From an uncultured Oscillospiraceae bacterium (GTDB lineage: Bacteria > Bacillota > Clostridia > Oscillospirales > Oscillospiraceae), in NCBI GenBank assembly GCA_910584835.1, contig CAJUEG010000029.1, forward strand, positions 1 through 29,743: 29,743 nt of DNA, written 5' to 3'. This document shows, piece by piece, positions 15,370-22,490 of this stretch. The number at the start of each line of letters is the position of its first letter. The first letter of the stretch is position 1. Both the position numbers and the translations under genes were made by a program. The notes below the pieces were generated by a model. The model did not search any database. It had not been told where the DNA came from and saw only the letters and a program-made list of their open reading frames with translations.

Positions 15370-16092
15370 ATGTGTGATCTATCCATCTGCCAGGAGGCGC
15401 TGAACCGGGACCCCGTGCTGTACCTGGACCTCACCGAGGCTGTCCGCCGGGGGGAGGGCCATGTGGTCGCCGCCCTGCCCCACGGGGCGCTGGCTGCCTT
15501 CCGCAACTATGGCCGGGAGCTGGGCTTCACCATGTTCGCGGACGATTTGGAAACCGCCCAGGCACTGCTCTCCCTGCTCCCGCCGGACCCCGGCTTCCTC
15601 ACCGTCCATGAGGATATTTACCGGGCCGAGCTGCAAAAGCGGTTCGGCTTTGACCGGCTGAACCCCTGCTGGCAGCTGGGCTGGCTGCGCCCCGCGCCCC
15701 CGCCCCTGCCCGACGTGGCAGCGGACATACGGCAGCTAAACCAATCCCACCTGCCCACCGTGCTGGCCAATTACAGCCTGACCGACGAGGAGTACCTGTC
15801 CGAGCTCATCGGCCGGGGCGAGCTGCACGGCGCCTTTAATGGAAATACCCTCATGGCCTTCATCGGCCGCCACGCCGAGGGCTCCATAGGGCTTTTGGAG
15901 GTGCTGCCCCAATACCGCCGCCGGGGCCTGGCCACACTTCTCCAGTCCTATATGATCGGCCTGGAGCTGTCCCGGGGGCGCGTCCCCTACGGGCAGGTGT
16001 TCGACGGCAACGACGCGTCCCTGGCCCTCCAGCAATCCCTGGGTATGTCCCGCTCCATGGGGCTGCTCTACTGGGCCGTCCGGGACGATTAA
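15370..16092 (+). CDS. GNAT-family N-acetyltransferase with N-terminal extension
   Basis: The 240-aa protein carries a GNAT fold in its C-terminal half. Motif A is IGLLEVLPQYRRRGLATLLQ at about residues 172-191, the acetyl-CoA-binding R/Q-x-x-G-x-A/G type. Motif B covers QVFDGNDASLALQQSLGM. The first 110 residues resemble a degenerate second GNAT lobe with no intact motif A. AAGGAG lies 8 nt before the ATG. It sits between the activase and the HgdB-like gene, leaving 22 nt to the latter, so the three are probably one transcript. The acceptor is unknown. Confidence 0.8.
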   Translation: MCDLSICQEALNRDPVLYLDLTEAVRRGEGHVVAALPHGALAAFRNYGRELGFTMFADDLETAQALLSLLPPDPGFLTVHEDIYRAELQKRFGFDRLNPCWQLGWLRPAPPPLPDVAADIRQLNQSHLPTVLANYSLTDEEYLSELIGRGELHGAFNGNTLMAFIGRHAEGSIGLLEVLPQYRRRGLATLLQSYMIGLELSRGRVPYGQVFDGNDASLALQQSLGMSRSMGLLYWAVRDD

Positions 16093-16114
16093 CCCCCGCG
16101 AAAGGAGTTTTTTC

Positions 16115-17413
16115 ATGGCCGAACTGAAATACGACAAGGACGGACGGCTGCTCTTCACCAAGGAGATGAAGGAGGAGTACACCATCCTCATGCCCCAGAT
16201 GCTGCCCGTCCACTTCGGGATGTTCCAGCAGCTGCTCATTCTGGAAGGCTACAAGGTGGATATGCTCACCACCAACCACCGGGGCATCGTGGACGAGGGC
16301 CTGAAATACGTCCACAACGACACCTGCTACCCCGCCCTGCTGGTCATCGGCCAGCTCATCGACGCCATCAAGCACGGGGGCTACGACCCCCACAAGGTGG
16401 CCCTGTTCATCACCCAGACCGGGGGCGGCTGCCGGGCGTCCAACTACATCCACCTGCTGCGCAAGGCCCTGGAAAAGGCGGGGCTGGAATTTGTGCCCGT
16501 CATCTCGGTGAACCTGTCCGGGCTGGAGAAAAACCCCGGCTTCTCCCTCACCCTCCCCCTGGTGCGCAAGCTCATCTACGCCATGCTGTACGGCGACCTG
16601 CTGGTCAACGCCGCCAACCAGGTCCGGCCCTACGAGCTCACCCAGGGCGAGACCGACGCCATGCTGGACCGCTGGCAGAAAACGCTCATCGACGGCTTCC
16701 AGGCGGGCAAGGGCATGAGCCGCAAGCAGATGCGGGAAAATTTCGACGCCATCTTGGCGGACTTTGCCGCCATCCCCGTCTCCCGGGAGGAGAAGGTGCG
16801 GGTAGGCGTGGTGGGCGAGATCTACGTGAAATTCTCCCCCCTGGGCAACAACAACCTGGAGGATTTTCTCCTCTCCGAGGGGGCGGAGCCGGTGGTCCCC
16901 GGCCTCACCGACTTCATGATCTTCAAGATCTTCAACCGGGAGGTGGACGTGAACATCTACGGCGGGCTGTGGGCCAAAAAGAAGTTCTGCCAGCTGTTCA
17001 AGGGCTACATCGAGGCCTGCCAGCGGGACATGATCGCCGCCCTGAAAAAGACCCGCTTTCGGGCCCCCGGTACCTTTGAGAACATGCACCAGCTGGTGCA
17101 GGGCTACCTGGGGGACGGCAACAAGATGGGCGAGGGCTGGCTGCTCACCGGCGAAATGCTGGAGCTCATCCACTCCGGGGTGCCCAACATCGTGTGCACC
17201 CAGCCCTTTGGCTGCCTGCCCAACCACATCGTGGGCAAGGGCATGATCCGCAAGCTGAAGGACGACTACCCCTATTCCAACATCGTGGCCATCGACTACG
17301 ACCCGGGGGCCACCAAGATCAACCAGGAAAACCGCATCAAGCTCATGCTGGCCAACGCCAAGGCCCTGGCCAGGCAGGGGGCGGAAAAAGAGCCCGCGGG
17401 CGCGGGCGTGTGA
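16115..17413 (+). CDS. 2-hydroxyacyl-CoA dehydratase D-subunit-like / double-cubane-type protein
   Basis: This 432-aa protein is of the HgdB family. Cluster-ligand cysteines lie in NDTCYPALLVIGQL (about residue 70), TGGGCRASNY (about 108) and CTQPFGCLPNHIVGKG (about 365). The CYPALL and DYDPGATKINQENRIKLML segments are typical of the stand-alone form normally fused to or paired with the activase/DUF2229 protein. Electrons raised by the activase at 12295 are expected to be passed here. Whether it dehydrates a hydroxyacyl-CoA or reduces small molecules by a double-cubane cluster cannot be told by eye. GAAAGGAG precedes the ATG. The CYPA motif is repeated in the activase C-terminus, consistent with an old duplication. 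Confidence 0.88.
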   Translation: MAELKYDKDGRLLFTKEMKEEYTILMPQMLPVHFGMFQQLLILEGYKVDMLTTNHRGIVDEGLKYVHNDTCYPALLVIGQLIDAIKHGGYDPHKVALFITQTGGGCRASNYIHLLRKALEKAGLEFVPVISVNLSGLEKNPGFSLTLPLVRKLIYAMLYGDLLVNAANQVRPYELTQGETDAMLDRWQKTLIDGFQAGKGMSRKQMRENFDAILADFAAIPVSREEKVRVGVVGEIYVKFSPLGNNNLEDFLLSEGAEPVVPGLTDFMIFKIFNREVDVNIYGGLWAKKKFCQLFKGYIEACQRDMIAALKKTRFRAPGTFENMHQLVQGYLGDGNKMGEGWLLTGEMLELIHSGVPNIVCTQPFGCLPNHIVGKGMIRKLKDDYPYSNIVAIDYDPGATKINQENRIKLMLANAKALARQGAEKEPAGAGV

Positions 17414-17425
17414 GGAGGGGCTTCC

Positions 17426-17878
17426 ATGAAATTAGCGGAGGCATTACAGGAGCGGGCGGACCTGAACCGCCGCGTCCAGCAGCTTCAGCAGCGGCTGGCC
17501 AATAACGCCATCGTTCAGGAGGGGGAGGCCCCCGCCGAGGACCCCAAGGAGCTTTTGGCAGAGCTGGACGGCTGCGTCGAAAGCCTGGAACAGCTCATCG
17601 CACAAATCAACCTGACCAACTGCCGCACATTGGTGGACGGCAGCAGCCTCACCGAGCTGCTGGCCCGGCGGGACGCGCTGAAGCTGAAGCTCAGCGCCTA
17701 CCGCGACCTGGTATACAATGCCAGCCAGCTGGGCCGCCGGGCCACCCACACGGAGATCAAGCTGCTCAGCACCGTCAACGTGAAGGAGCTGCAAAAGCAG
17801 GTGGACCAGATGGCAAAGGAGCTTCGCCTGCTGGACAATTCCATTCAGGCGGCCAACTGGGCCACGGAGCTGATCTGA
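17426..17878 (+). CDS. DIP1984-family protein
   Basis: The 150-aa, almost wholly helical protein matches the DIP1984 (septicolysin-like) family. It starts MKLAEALQERADLNRRVQQL and contains EGEAPAEDPKELLAELD, INLTNCRT and LLARRDALKLKLSAYRDLV. Long heptad-like stretches suggest coiled-coil oligomers. GAGGGGC lies just before the ATG, 12 nt after the HgdB-like stop, so it is the last gene of that operon. No biochemical function is established for the family. Confidence 0.9.
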   Translation: MKLAEALQERADLNRRVQQLQQRLANNAIVQEGEAPAEDPKELLAELDGCVESLEQLIAQINLTNCRTLVDGSSLTELLARRDALKLKLSAYRDLVYNASQLGRRATHTEIKLLSTVNVKELQKQVDQMAKELRLLDNSIQAANWATELI

Positions 17879-17891
17879 ACGGCGGCAAGCA

Positions 17892-17995
17892 GGTAGCTTC
17901 CGGGGCGAGCGCATCTCCCCCGGCTGAGAATGAGCCGGACTCATTGGTGGCGCCATGGGGCTGGCGCGAGGGGGTTCGATCCCTCCATGTAACCG
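17892..17995 (+). ncRNA. Structured intergenic RNA candidate with tRNA-like 3' half
   Basis: Four hairpins follow each other like the arms of a long-variable-arm tRNA. The first is CCGGGG..CCCCGG at 17900-17923. The second is AATGAG-CCGGA-CTCATT at 17929-17945. The third is GCGCCA-TGGGGC-TGGCGC at 17950-17967. The fourth is a T-arm-like GGGGG-TTCGATC-CCTCC at 17970-17986. The flanks GGTAGCTT (17892-17899) and ATGTAACC (17987-17994) pair at 6 of 8 positions, counting one wobble, and are followed by G. Against a functional tRNA: two acceptor mismatches, no U33, no CCA and an odd D-arm. It may be a degenerate tRNA or an unrelated RNA. The rest of 17996-18109 holds a hairpin with a GGGG-TTCG-CCCC core (18021-18052) and no clear promoter. 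Confidence 0.35.
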
Positions 17996-18109
17996 TTATG
18001 CCCAGACCGCGCACAACCGTATTGTCACAGGGGTTCGCCCCATCATCACAATGTATTACCAATGCGTTGACCGGAAGCGAGGGCGGGCAGGGGGAACTGC
18101 CGCCGTATC

Positions 18110-18139
18110 GCGGCCCCGCCCCGGTTGGGGCGGGGCCGC
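18110..18139 (+). terminator. Very strong hairpin just before the RBS of the second GNAT gene
   Basis: GCGGCCCCGCCCC-GGTT-GGGGCGGGGCCGC is a perfect 13-bp stem followed by TCATTTAGGAGG. It ends the upstream operon or acts as an attenuator, since it stops only 5-7 nt before the ribosome-binding site. Confidence 0.7.
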
Positions 18140-18156
18140 TCATTTAGGAGGTTTTT

Positions 18157-18717
18157 ATGGACCAACTGCGATTTGTGGACGCCTGCACCGAGGAGCACTT
18201 CAAAGCCATGTCCTTGATCCACGCCTTGGGCTGGCGGGACACCTATGTGGACGCGGTGCCCGCCGACTACATGGCCCGGGAGATCACCGACGACCGCTGG
18301 GTGGACGTGTTCCGCCGGAACTTTGAGACGCAAAACGGCGTGCGCGGCCTGCTGCTCTGCCGGGGGGACCAGCCGGTGTCCTGCCTGAACTACTGCCGCG
18401 CCCGCACCACCAACTACAACGTGGGCGACATCTGCACCTTTGACAACGCCGCCTACGCCGACTGGGGGGAGATCGCCTCCTTTTACACCCACCCCGCCCA
18501 GCGGGGGCGGGGCTACGGCGGGCTGCTGTTTGACGAGGCCTGCCGCCGGATGAAGGAAGAGGGCTTTCAAAACGCCTTTGTGTTTGTCCTTCAGGAGAAC
18601 CAGGGGGCCCGGCGCTTCTACGCCGCCCACGGCTTTTCCTGGGACGGCACCAGCGCCGACATCCCCTTCCCCAACAGCCCGCCCTGCCACGACCTGCGGT
18701 ACGTGAAAAAGCTGTAA
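18157..18717 (+). CDS. GNAT-family N-acetyltransferase
   Basis: The 186-aa single-domain GNAT has the acetyl-CoA motif FYTHPAQRGRGYGGLLFDEA at about residues 109-128 (R-G-x-G-Y-G type). It then has FVFVLQENQGARRFYAAHGF, the usual beta5/alpha4 region. The N-terminus (FKAMSLIHALGWRDTYVDAV) is the common substrate-side helix of this subfamily. AGGAGG lies directly before the ATG. No separate promoter was seen between the hairpin at 18110-18139 and the start, so transcription must pass that hairpin. The acceptor is unknown. Confidence 0.9.
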   Translation: MDQLRFVDACTEEHFKAMSLIHALGWRDTYVDAVPADYMAREITDDRWVDVFRRNFETQNGVRGLLLCRGDQPVSCLNYCRARTTNYNVGDICTFDNAAYADWGEIASFYTHPAQRGRGYGGLLFDEACRRMKEEGFQNAFVFVLQENQGARRFYAAHGFSWDGTSADIPFPNSPPCHDLRYVKKL

Positions 18718-18722
18718 AAACG

Positions 18723-18757
18723 AAAAACCGCCGGGAATTTTTCCTTCCCGGCGGTTT
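18723..18757 (+). terminator. Terminator of the second GNAT gene
   Basis: AAACCGCCGGGAA and TTCCCGGCGGTTTT form a perfect stem with a T-rich loop and a T run, starting 6 nt after the stop codon. Confidence 0.85.
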
Positions 18758-18811
18758 TAACTGCCCATTTTTCCCCCTCCCGCATACACTGGGATGAAGG
18801 GGGGCCTCGGT

Positions 18812-19078
18812 GTGCCATGCCGTAATTTCAACCATTCCCAGGCCCAGGGCGCCGACCTGGTGGCCGTGGCCGCCGCCCTGTCCGTCTGGATCGGCCAGGG
18901 GAAGACCGCGGACGAGCTGGCCATACTGGCCTCCCTGTTCGACCTGATGCGCAGCAACCTGGCCCTGATGGCCCTGAACACGGTGGGCGACGATGTCCAG
19001 TCCGGGCAGCAGCGCACCCCCGCCCAGGCCGAGGCCAGGGCCGAATTTTACGATTCCCTCATCGGTCCCGGCTCCTAG
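18812..19078 (+). CDS. Small helical protein, DUF6774-like (88-94 aa)
   Basis: A GTG at 18812 follows AAGGGGGG with 7-nt spacing and is the preferred start (88 aa). The ATG at 18794 in the same frame would give 94 aa but has no ribosome-binding site. The core ADLVAVAAALSVWIGQGKTADE, then LAILASLFDLMRSNLALMA, fits the short two-helix proteins now called DUF6774, common in clostridia. No function is known. The stop codon overlaps the left end of the fold-back element at 19077. Confidence 0.6.
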   Translation: MPCRNFNHSQAQGADLVAVAAALSVWIGQGKTADELAILASLFDLMRSNLALMALNTVGDDVQSGQQRTPAQAEARAEFYDSLIGPGS

Positions 19079-19239
19079 AAGCTGTACCAATAGGCCTCAG
19101 CACACATCCTTGCGGCCAAAATCACCGCTGGCCGCGTTAAAAAATCTTGAAATACACAAAGTATTCCTACGATTTTTTGCCTTGCCGGCAGCGATTTTTT
19201 CTCGCAATTCTGCGTGCTTCGCCTATTGGCACAGCTTCT
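19077..19239. repeat. 163-nt fold-back element with 19-nt terminal inverted repeats (MITE-like)
   Basis: The left end AGAAGCTGTACCAATAGGC (19077-19095) and the right end GCCTATTGGCACAGCTTCT (19221-19239) are inverted repeats with one mismatch in 19. Inner segments pair as well: AAAATCACCGCTGGC with GCCGGCAGCGATTTT, and AATAC with GTATT at the centre. The whole can fold into one long imperfect hairpin. It contains no ORF. It lies between convergent genes whose stop codons touch the ends on both sides, so it may also terminate transcription in both directions. Confidence 0.75.
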
Positions 19240-20018
19240 TAGCAAGCCCCCGCTTTGGCCCTGTCCCGCTGTATGAGCAGCTTTACCGCCTCAATCCCCA
19301 CCCGGATGGCGGACTCGGTGTCCTCATCCCGGGTCTGGTCCAGCCCGGCGGCGTTGCGCTCCTGGTTCCAGATCACATGGAAGGCCGAGCCGCACCGCAC
19401 CCCCCGGTGGGCCGCCACGGTGAACAGCGCCGCGCTCTCCATCTCGGAGGCCAGCACCCCCAGCCGCTTCCACGCCTCCCACTTGCTCTGCAGCTCGTAA
19501 GACACCGGCATCACCTGGGGGGAATGCTGGCCGTAGAAGGAGTCCTTGCACTGCACCACCCCGGCGTGCCAGCGGCGGCCCGACGCCCTGGCTGCGTCCA
19601 CCAGGGCGGTGAGCACCTCGAAATCCGCCACGGCGGGGAACTCGATGGGGGCGTACTCCCGGCTGGTCCCCTCCATGCGCACCGCCCCGGTGGCCACGAC
19701 GATGTCGCCGCTGGTCACCTCCAGCTTGATGCCGCCGCAGGTGCCCACCCGGACGAAGGTGTCCGCGCCGATATTGGCCAGCTCCTCCATGGCGATGGAG
19801 GCGGACGGCCCGCCGATGCCGGTGGAGGTGACGCTCACCCTCTCCCCCAGCATCGTGCCGGTGTAGGTGACATATTCCCGGTTGGTGGTCACGTGGACGG
19901 GATTGTCAAAGTACCGGGCGATTTTCTCGCACCGCCCCGGGTCGCCGGGGAGCAGGCAGTACCGCCCCACGTCGCCCTGCTTGCAGTTGATATGGAATTG
20001 CCGTTCAGCCGCGATCAT
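19239..20018 (-). CDS. udp: Uridine phosphorylase
   Basis: The 259-aa enzyme splits uridine with phosphate into uracil and ribose-1-phosphate in pyrimidine salvage. Family motifs are LLPGDPGRCEKIA (phosphate site) near residue 23, TNREYVTYTG, and VTSTGIGGPSASIAMEELA near 63. RVGTCGGI follows near 90, then ATGAVRMEGTSREYAPIEFP and VLASEMESAALFTVA near 190. The last contains the Glu-Met-Glu ribose-binding signature of the NP-I family. The insertion typical of uridine-specific enzymes (SFYGQHSP) is present. The start is ATG 20018 after AGAGGTG. Longer in-frame starts overlap the promoter. Confidence 0.93.
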   Translation of the reverse strand: MIAAERQFHINCKQGDVGRYCLLPGDPGRCEKIARYFDNPVHVTTNREYVTYTGTMLGERVSVTSTGIGGPSASIAMEELANIGADTFVRVGTCGGIKLEVTSGDIVVATGAVRMEGTSREYAPIEFPAVADFEVLTALVDAARASGRRWHAGVVQCKDSFYGQHSPQVMPVSYELQSKWEAWKRLGVLASEMESAALFTVAAHRGVRCGSAFHVIWNQERNAAGLDQTRDEDTESAIRVGIEAVKLLIQRDRAKAGAC

Positions 20019-20049
20019 GGCCGCACCTCTTTTCTCTTTATTTGCTTTC

Positions 20050-20078
20050 ATTATACCGCTTCGGCTTTCAAAAAGCAA
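20050..20078 (-). promoter_or_regulatory. Promoter of udp
   Basis: On the minus strand TTGCTT (20073-20078), 17 nt, TATAAT (20050-20055). Confidence 0.65.
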
Positions 20079-20081
20079 GGC

Positions 20082-20699
20082 TTACCACGGGGTCCCCCAC
20101 GGGACGTTTACCGCCCCCTCCACCAGGGACTCGTCCCAGTCCACCAGCATAGGCCCCGCCCCCCGCACCAGGGGTCCGTGGTACTCATACAGTTCGTACG
20201 ACCTTCCCATCCACGTCCATGTGCCCAAAATCGCCTTCCGGCCCGCATAGGTGATCACCCGCTCGCCGGGTCCCATACACCACAGCCCGCCCATCACGGT
20301 GCCCACCAGCATGGCGCTGGCCAGGCACAGGCCGGACAGGCACACCGCCGCCTGTCCCCATCCGGCGCGCCACGCCCGGAGCCACCGCCCGCCGTAGACT
20401 ACCGTGAGAATCCCCGTGGACAGCCCCGTCAGCCACAGCAGGGCGGCCAGCCCCTCCTGTACCCAGGTGCGCCACGCCAGCCCGTACTGTCCCAACACCC
20501 ACGCTCCGCCAAACAGCACTGCCGCCAGCGCCAGCATCACCACGAACAGCGGAACCAGCCCCCGCCTCCGCCGGGGTTCCAGCTTGTCCAAAGTAGCTGC
20601 GCACACCACCGCCAGCACCAGCAGCGGAAGCCACAGCAGCAGAACCAGCAGCAGCTCCTCCCACATCTGCGTCAAGAGATAATCCAAAAAGCCGTCCAT
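20082..20699 (-). CDS. Multi-pass membrane protein of unknown function (205 aa)
   Basis: Starting at ATG 20699, 2 nt after the upstream lipoprotein stop, this 205-aa protein has four probable membrane helices: ELLLVLLLWLPLLVLAVVC, VPLFVVMLALAAVLFGGAW, LLWLTGLSTGILTVVYG and AVCLSGLCLASAMLVGTVMG. It ends in a soluble C-terminal domain of about 60 residues with WDESLVEGAVNVPWGTPW. The GAGG of the preceding stop region serves as ribosome-binding site. A longer frame read from 21467 is spurious, since it runs through the two lipoprotein genes in another frame. I do not recognise a family. It is probably an envelope partner of the two lipoproteins. Confidence 0.7.
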   Translation of the reverse strand: MDGFLDYLLTQMWEELLLVLLLWLPLLVLAVVCAATLDKLEPRRRRGLVPLFVVMLALAAVLFGGAWVLGQYGLAWRTWVQEGLAALLWLTGLSTGILTVVYGGRWLRAWRAGWGQAAVCLSGLCLASAMLVGTVMGGLWCMGPGERVITYAGRKAILGTWTWMGRSYELYEYHGPLVRGAGPMLVDWDESLVEGAVNVPWGTPW

Positions 20700-20701
20700 A
20701 G

Positions 20702-21106
20702 CTATGCCTCGTCCGGGTCCGGCAGCTGGGTGCTGGTGAGCAGGCGCAGGCCCCCCGCCCCGTCCCGGGCGGCGATATACCACCGCTCCCCCTCTGGCGG
20801 GGCCTCCCGGATGGTGATCCGTGCCAGCGCCCCCTCCGCCACATCGCCCACGGCTTTGTCGTACACATACACCGTCGCCGGGTACTCCCCCGCCTCGAAA
20901 CCGAAGGAATTCCCCCGCCTCAGGGGGGAGCCGTCGGCGTTCCTGCTTCCCCCGCTCTGATCCTGGAACTCCACCACCACCTCCACGATCACCGCGTCCG
21001 ACTGGTTGACGAACACCAGGTCGGCCTCCATATCGCCGCCGCAGCCGCAGGCGGCGAGCCCCGCCAGCCACAGCGCCGCCAGTCCCGCGCACACTGTTTT
21101 TTTCAT
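20702..21106 (-). CDS. Lipoprotein of unknown function (134 aa)
   Basis: The N-terminus MKKTVCAGLAALWLAGLAAC is a lipoprotein signal peptide with lipobox LAAC, so the mature protein starts at Cys20. The remaining 114 residues form a small beta-rich domain (ADLVFVNQSDAVIVEVVVEF and ATVYVYDKAVGDVA), resembling intracellular-type beta-sandwich modules but not assigned. AGGGAACAGG provides the ribosome-binding site. It lies 11 nt after the preceding lipoprotein and 2 nt before the membrane protein, so the three form an operon. Confidence 0.75.
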   Translation of the reverse strand: MKKTVCAGLAALWLAGLAACGCGGDMEADLVFVNQSDAVIVEVVVEFQDQSGGSRNADGSPLRRGNSFGFEAGEYPATVYVYDKAVGDVAEGALARITIREAPPEGERWYIAARDGAGGLRLLTSTQLPDPDEA

Positions 21107-21117
21107 CCTGTTCCCTC

Positions 21118-21510
21118 CTAGGTGTCAAATTCATAGTAATACAGCCGTCCGCTCCCGCTGTCATAAACCGCCGCGGTGAAATTCCAGGAATACCGCTCGT
21201 GGAGCTTCGAATCGTCGTAGGGGTCCACGCTCTCGCTGTGGCGGTCGCAGAGGTAGTAGAAGCCCTCCTCCACCGGCGCGCCCTCCAGCTCCTCCGCCAG
21301 GCTGTCCAGGGCCACCTCGGCCACGGTTTTCCCGTCCCCATGGAAACCGCCGTGATCGTCCTCAAAGCGCACCAGCGTCCCGCCGGACAGGTCCAAATCC
21401 AGCGCCCTGCCGATTTGCCGCAGCTCCTTCCCCTCCCGGGGGCCGCCCAGCCCGCCGCAGCCCGCAATCACGGCAAGAAAAATTAAAATCAGGGTCAAAA
21501 AACGCTTCAT
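21118..21510 (-). CDS. Lipoprotein of unknown function (130 aa)
   Basis: The start at 21510 gives MKRFLTLILIFLAVIAGCGG, a clear type II signal peptide with lipobox VIAGC. An upstream in-frame ATG would only lengthen the hydrophilic leader. The mature part contains LVRFEDDHGGFHGDGKTVAE, PVEEGFYYLCDRHSES and YDSGSGRLYYYEFDT. It looks like a small secreted sensor or adaptor domain seen in other clostridial lipoproteins, with no known function. AAGGAATGGGAT precedes the ATG. It is the first gene of the three-gene membrane cluster. Confidence 0.75.
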   Translation of the reverse strand: MKRFLTLILIFLAVIAGCGGLGGPREGKELRQIGRALDLDLSGGTLVRFEDDHGGFHGDGKTVAEVALDSLAEELEGAPVEEGFYYLCDRHSESVDPYDDSKLHERYSWNFTAAVYDSGSGRLYYYEFDT

Positions 21511-21539
21511 ATCCCATTCCTTTCCTTCCAAAAGGGCCG

Positions 21540-21585
21540 CAAAAAGACCGCCCCATGGCCGGAGCGGTCATGCGGTCTTTTTTTG
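21540..21585 (-). terminator. Terminator after the small XRE regulator gene
   Basis: AAAAAGACCGCC and GCGGTCTTTTTTT form the stem with an inner ACCGCTCCGG region. On the minus strand it follows the XRE stop and precedes the lipoprotein gene. Confidence 0.75.
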
Positions 21586-21593
21586 TCCGGTTG

Positions 21594-21809
21594 TCAGTCC
21601 TCCCCGTCGGGGACAAACTCCAAGATGTCCCCCGGCTGGCAGTCCAGCGCCGCGCAGATGGCGGCCAGCGTGGAAAACCGCACCGCCTTGGCCTTGTTGT
21701 TCTTCAAAATGGACAGGTTTGCCATGGTCACGTCCACCTTCTGGGACAGCTCCCCCAGGGACATCTTCCGGCGCGCCATCATCACGTCCAGGTTCACCAT
21801 AATCGCCAT
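21594..21809 (-). CDS. Small XRE-family DNA-binding protein (71 aa)
   Basis: This is a single helix-turn-helix domain: NLDVMMARRKMSLGELSQKV, DVTMANLSILKNNKAKAVRF and STLAAICAALDCQPGDILEF. This short type, with the NLSxLKxNKAKAVRFSTL recognition helix, commonly follows DUF2975 genes in Firmicutes. It probably autoregulates the pair. GGAGGG lies 6 nt before the ATG. Seventy nt separate it from the DUF2975 gene upstream, with no clear promoter in between. Confidence 0.9.
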   Translation of the reverse strand: MAIMVNLDVMMARRKMSLGELSQKVDVTMANLSILKNNKAKAVRFSTLAAICAALDCQPGDILEFVPDGED

Positions 21810-21878
21810 GTGCCGCCCTCCTCAATCTCCCGCCCCCCGCGGAGGCGGGAAAAAACCACATCCGCCATGGCCCGCCCC

Positions 21879-22469
21879 CTAGATGGTCAGGTCGTTTTCC
21901 GCCTTGATCCCGGCGGCCTGCCGGAACAGGGCGGACATCACCATGAACAGCAGCCCGCCCATCAGGAAGATGGGGACGAACAGGGCGTTGTAGGTGAGCA
22001 GCGGGGCGGCGCTCCGATAATAGGCGAACCCCCAGACCAGCCGCGCCAGCGCCGCCCCGGAGATGAGGAAGCAGCACACCGCCGCCCGCTTCAGGCTTTT
22101 GGCGTTGTCCATCACAAAGGGGTTTCCCTTCAGGACGGTGTCCAGCACCCGCCTGCCCTGCCAGAGGATGACGGCGGTGCAGATGCCACAAAAGAGTAGG
22201 AACAGCGTCAGCACCGGCCAGTAGGAATCCCCCCCTGCCAGCGCAAACATCCAGGCAACCGGGCTCCAGCTGAAAACGGAGAATTGCAGCCAAAACCCTA
22301 CCCTCTCCCCGGTCATGAGCCGCTCCATGGCCTGCCCGTCCCACCGGTTCTCCGTCAGCATCCCCGCCAGGGTTGGCACAAAAAACAGCACGATGATATT
22401 ACAGACAAACACCACAATCACCATCACCCGCAATACCCGGGCCAGCTTCTGCACGGAAGCCTGCTCCAT
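21879..22469 (-). CDS. DUF2975 membrane protein
   Basis: This 196-aa protein starts at ATG 22469, which has AGAGGTGG 5-6 nt upstream. The listed GTG three codons earlier overlaps that site. Four membrane helices are predicted. The signature NPFVMDNAKSLKRAAVCCFL lies near residue 120, and the conserved end is ALFRQAAGIKAENDLTI. DUF2975 proteins occur next to small XRE regulators, as here, and their role is unknown, possibly membrane-bound control of the regulator. The first helix follows a short cytoplasmic N-terminus. Confidence 0.9.
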   Translation of the reverse strand: MEQASVQKLARVLRVMVIVVFVCNIIVLFFVPTLAGMLTENRWDGQAMERLMTGERVGFWLQFSVFSWSPVAWMFALAGGDSYWPVLTLFLLFCGICTAVILWQGRRVLDTVLKGNPFVMDNAKSLKRAAVCCFLISGAALARLVWGFAYYRSAAPLLTYNALFVPIFLMGGLLFMVMSALFRQAAGIKAENDLTI

Positions 22470-22490
22470 TTCAACCACCTCTTGTCCCGG

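Noticed and set aside
15860..17227. 455-aa minus-strand frame opposite the HgdB-like gene
   Set aside because: Shadow of a well-supported gene. It crosses two genes and an intergenic region.
17921..17960. TPP riboswitch suggested by GGCTGAGA
   Set aside because: The required ACCTGATctggaTAATgCCAGCG part does not follow.
17892..17995. Normal selenocysteine tRNA gene
   Set aside because: There is no TCA anticodon in a proper loop, the acceptor stem has two mismatches and no CCA follows. It is kept only as a tRNA-like candidate.
18993..20960. 655-aa plus-strand frame across udp and the membrane cluster
   Set aside because: It runs antisense through udp, the fold-back element and two other genes and is mostly Pro/His/Arg.
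20700..21467. N-terminal extension of the 461-aa frame ending at 20082
   Set aside because: This part overlaps the two lipoprotein genes, which have signal peptides and good start sites. Only the segment from 20699 onward is a plausible gene.
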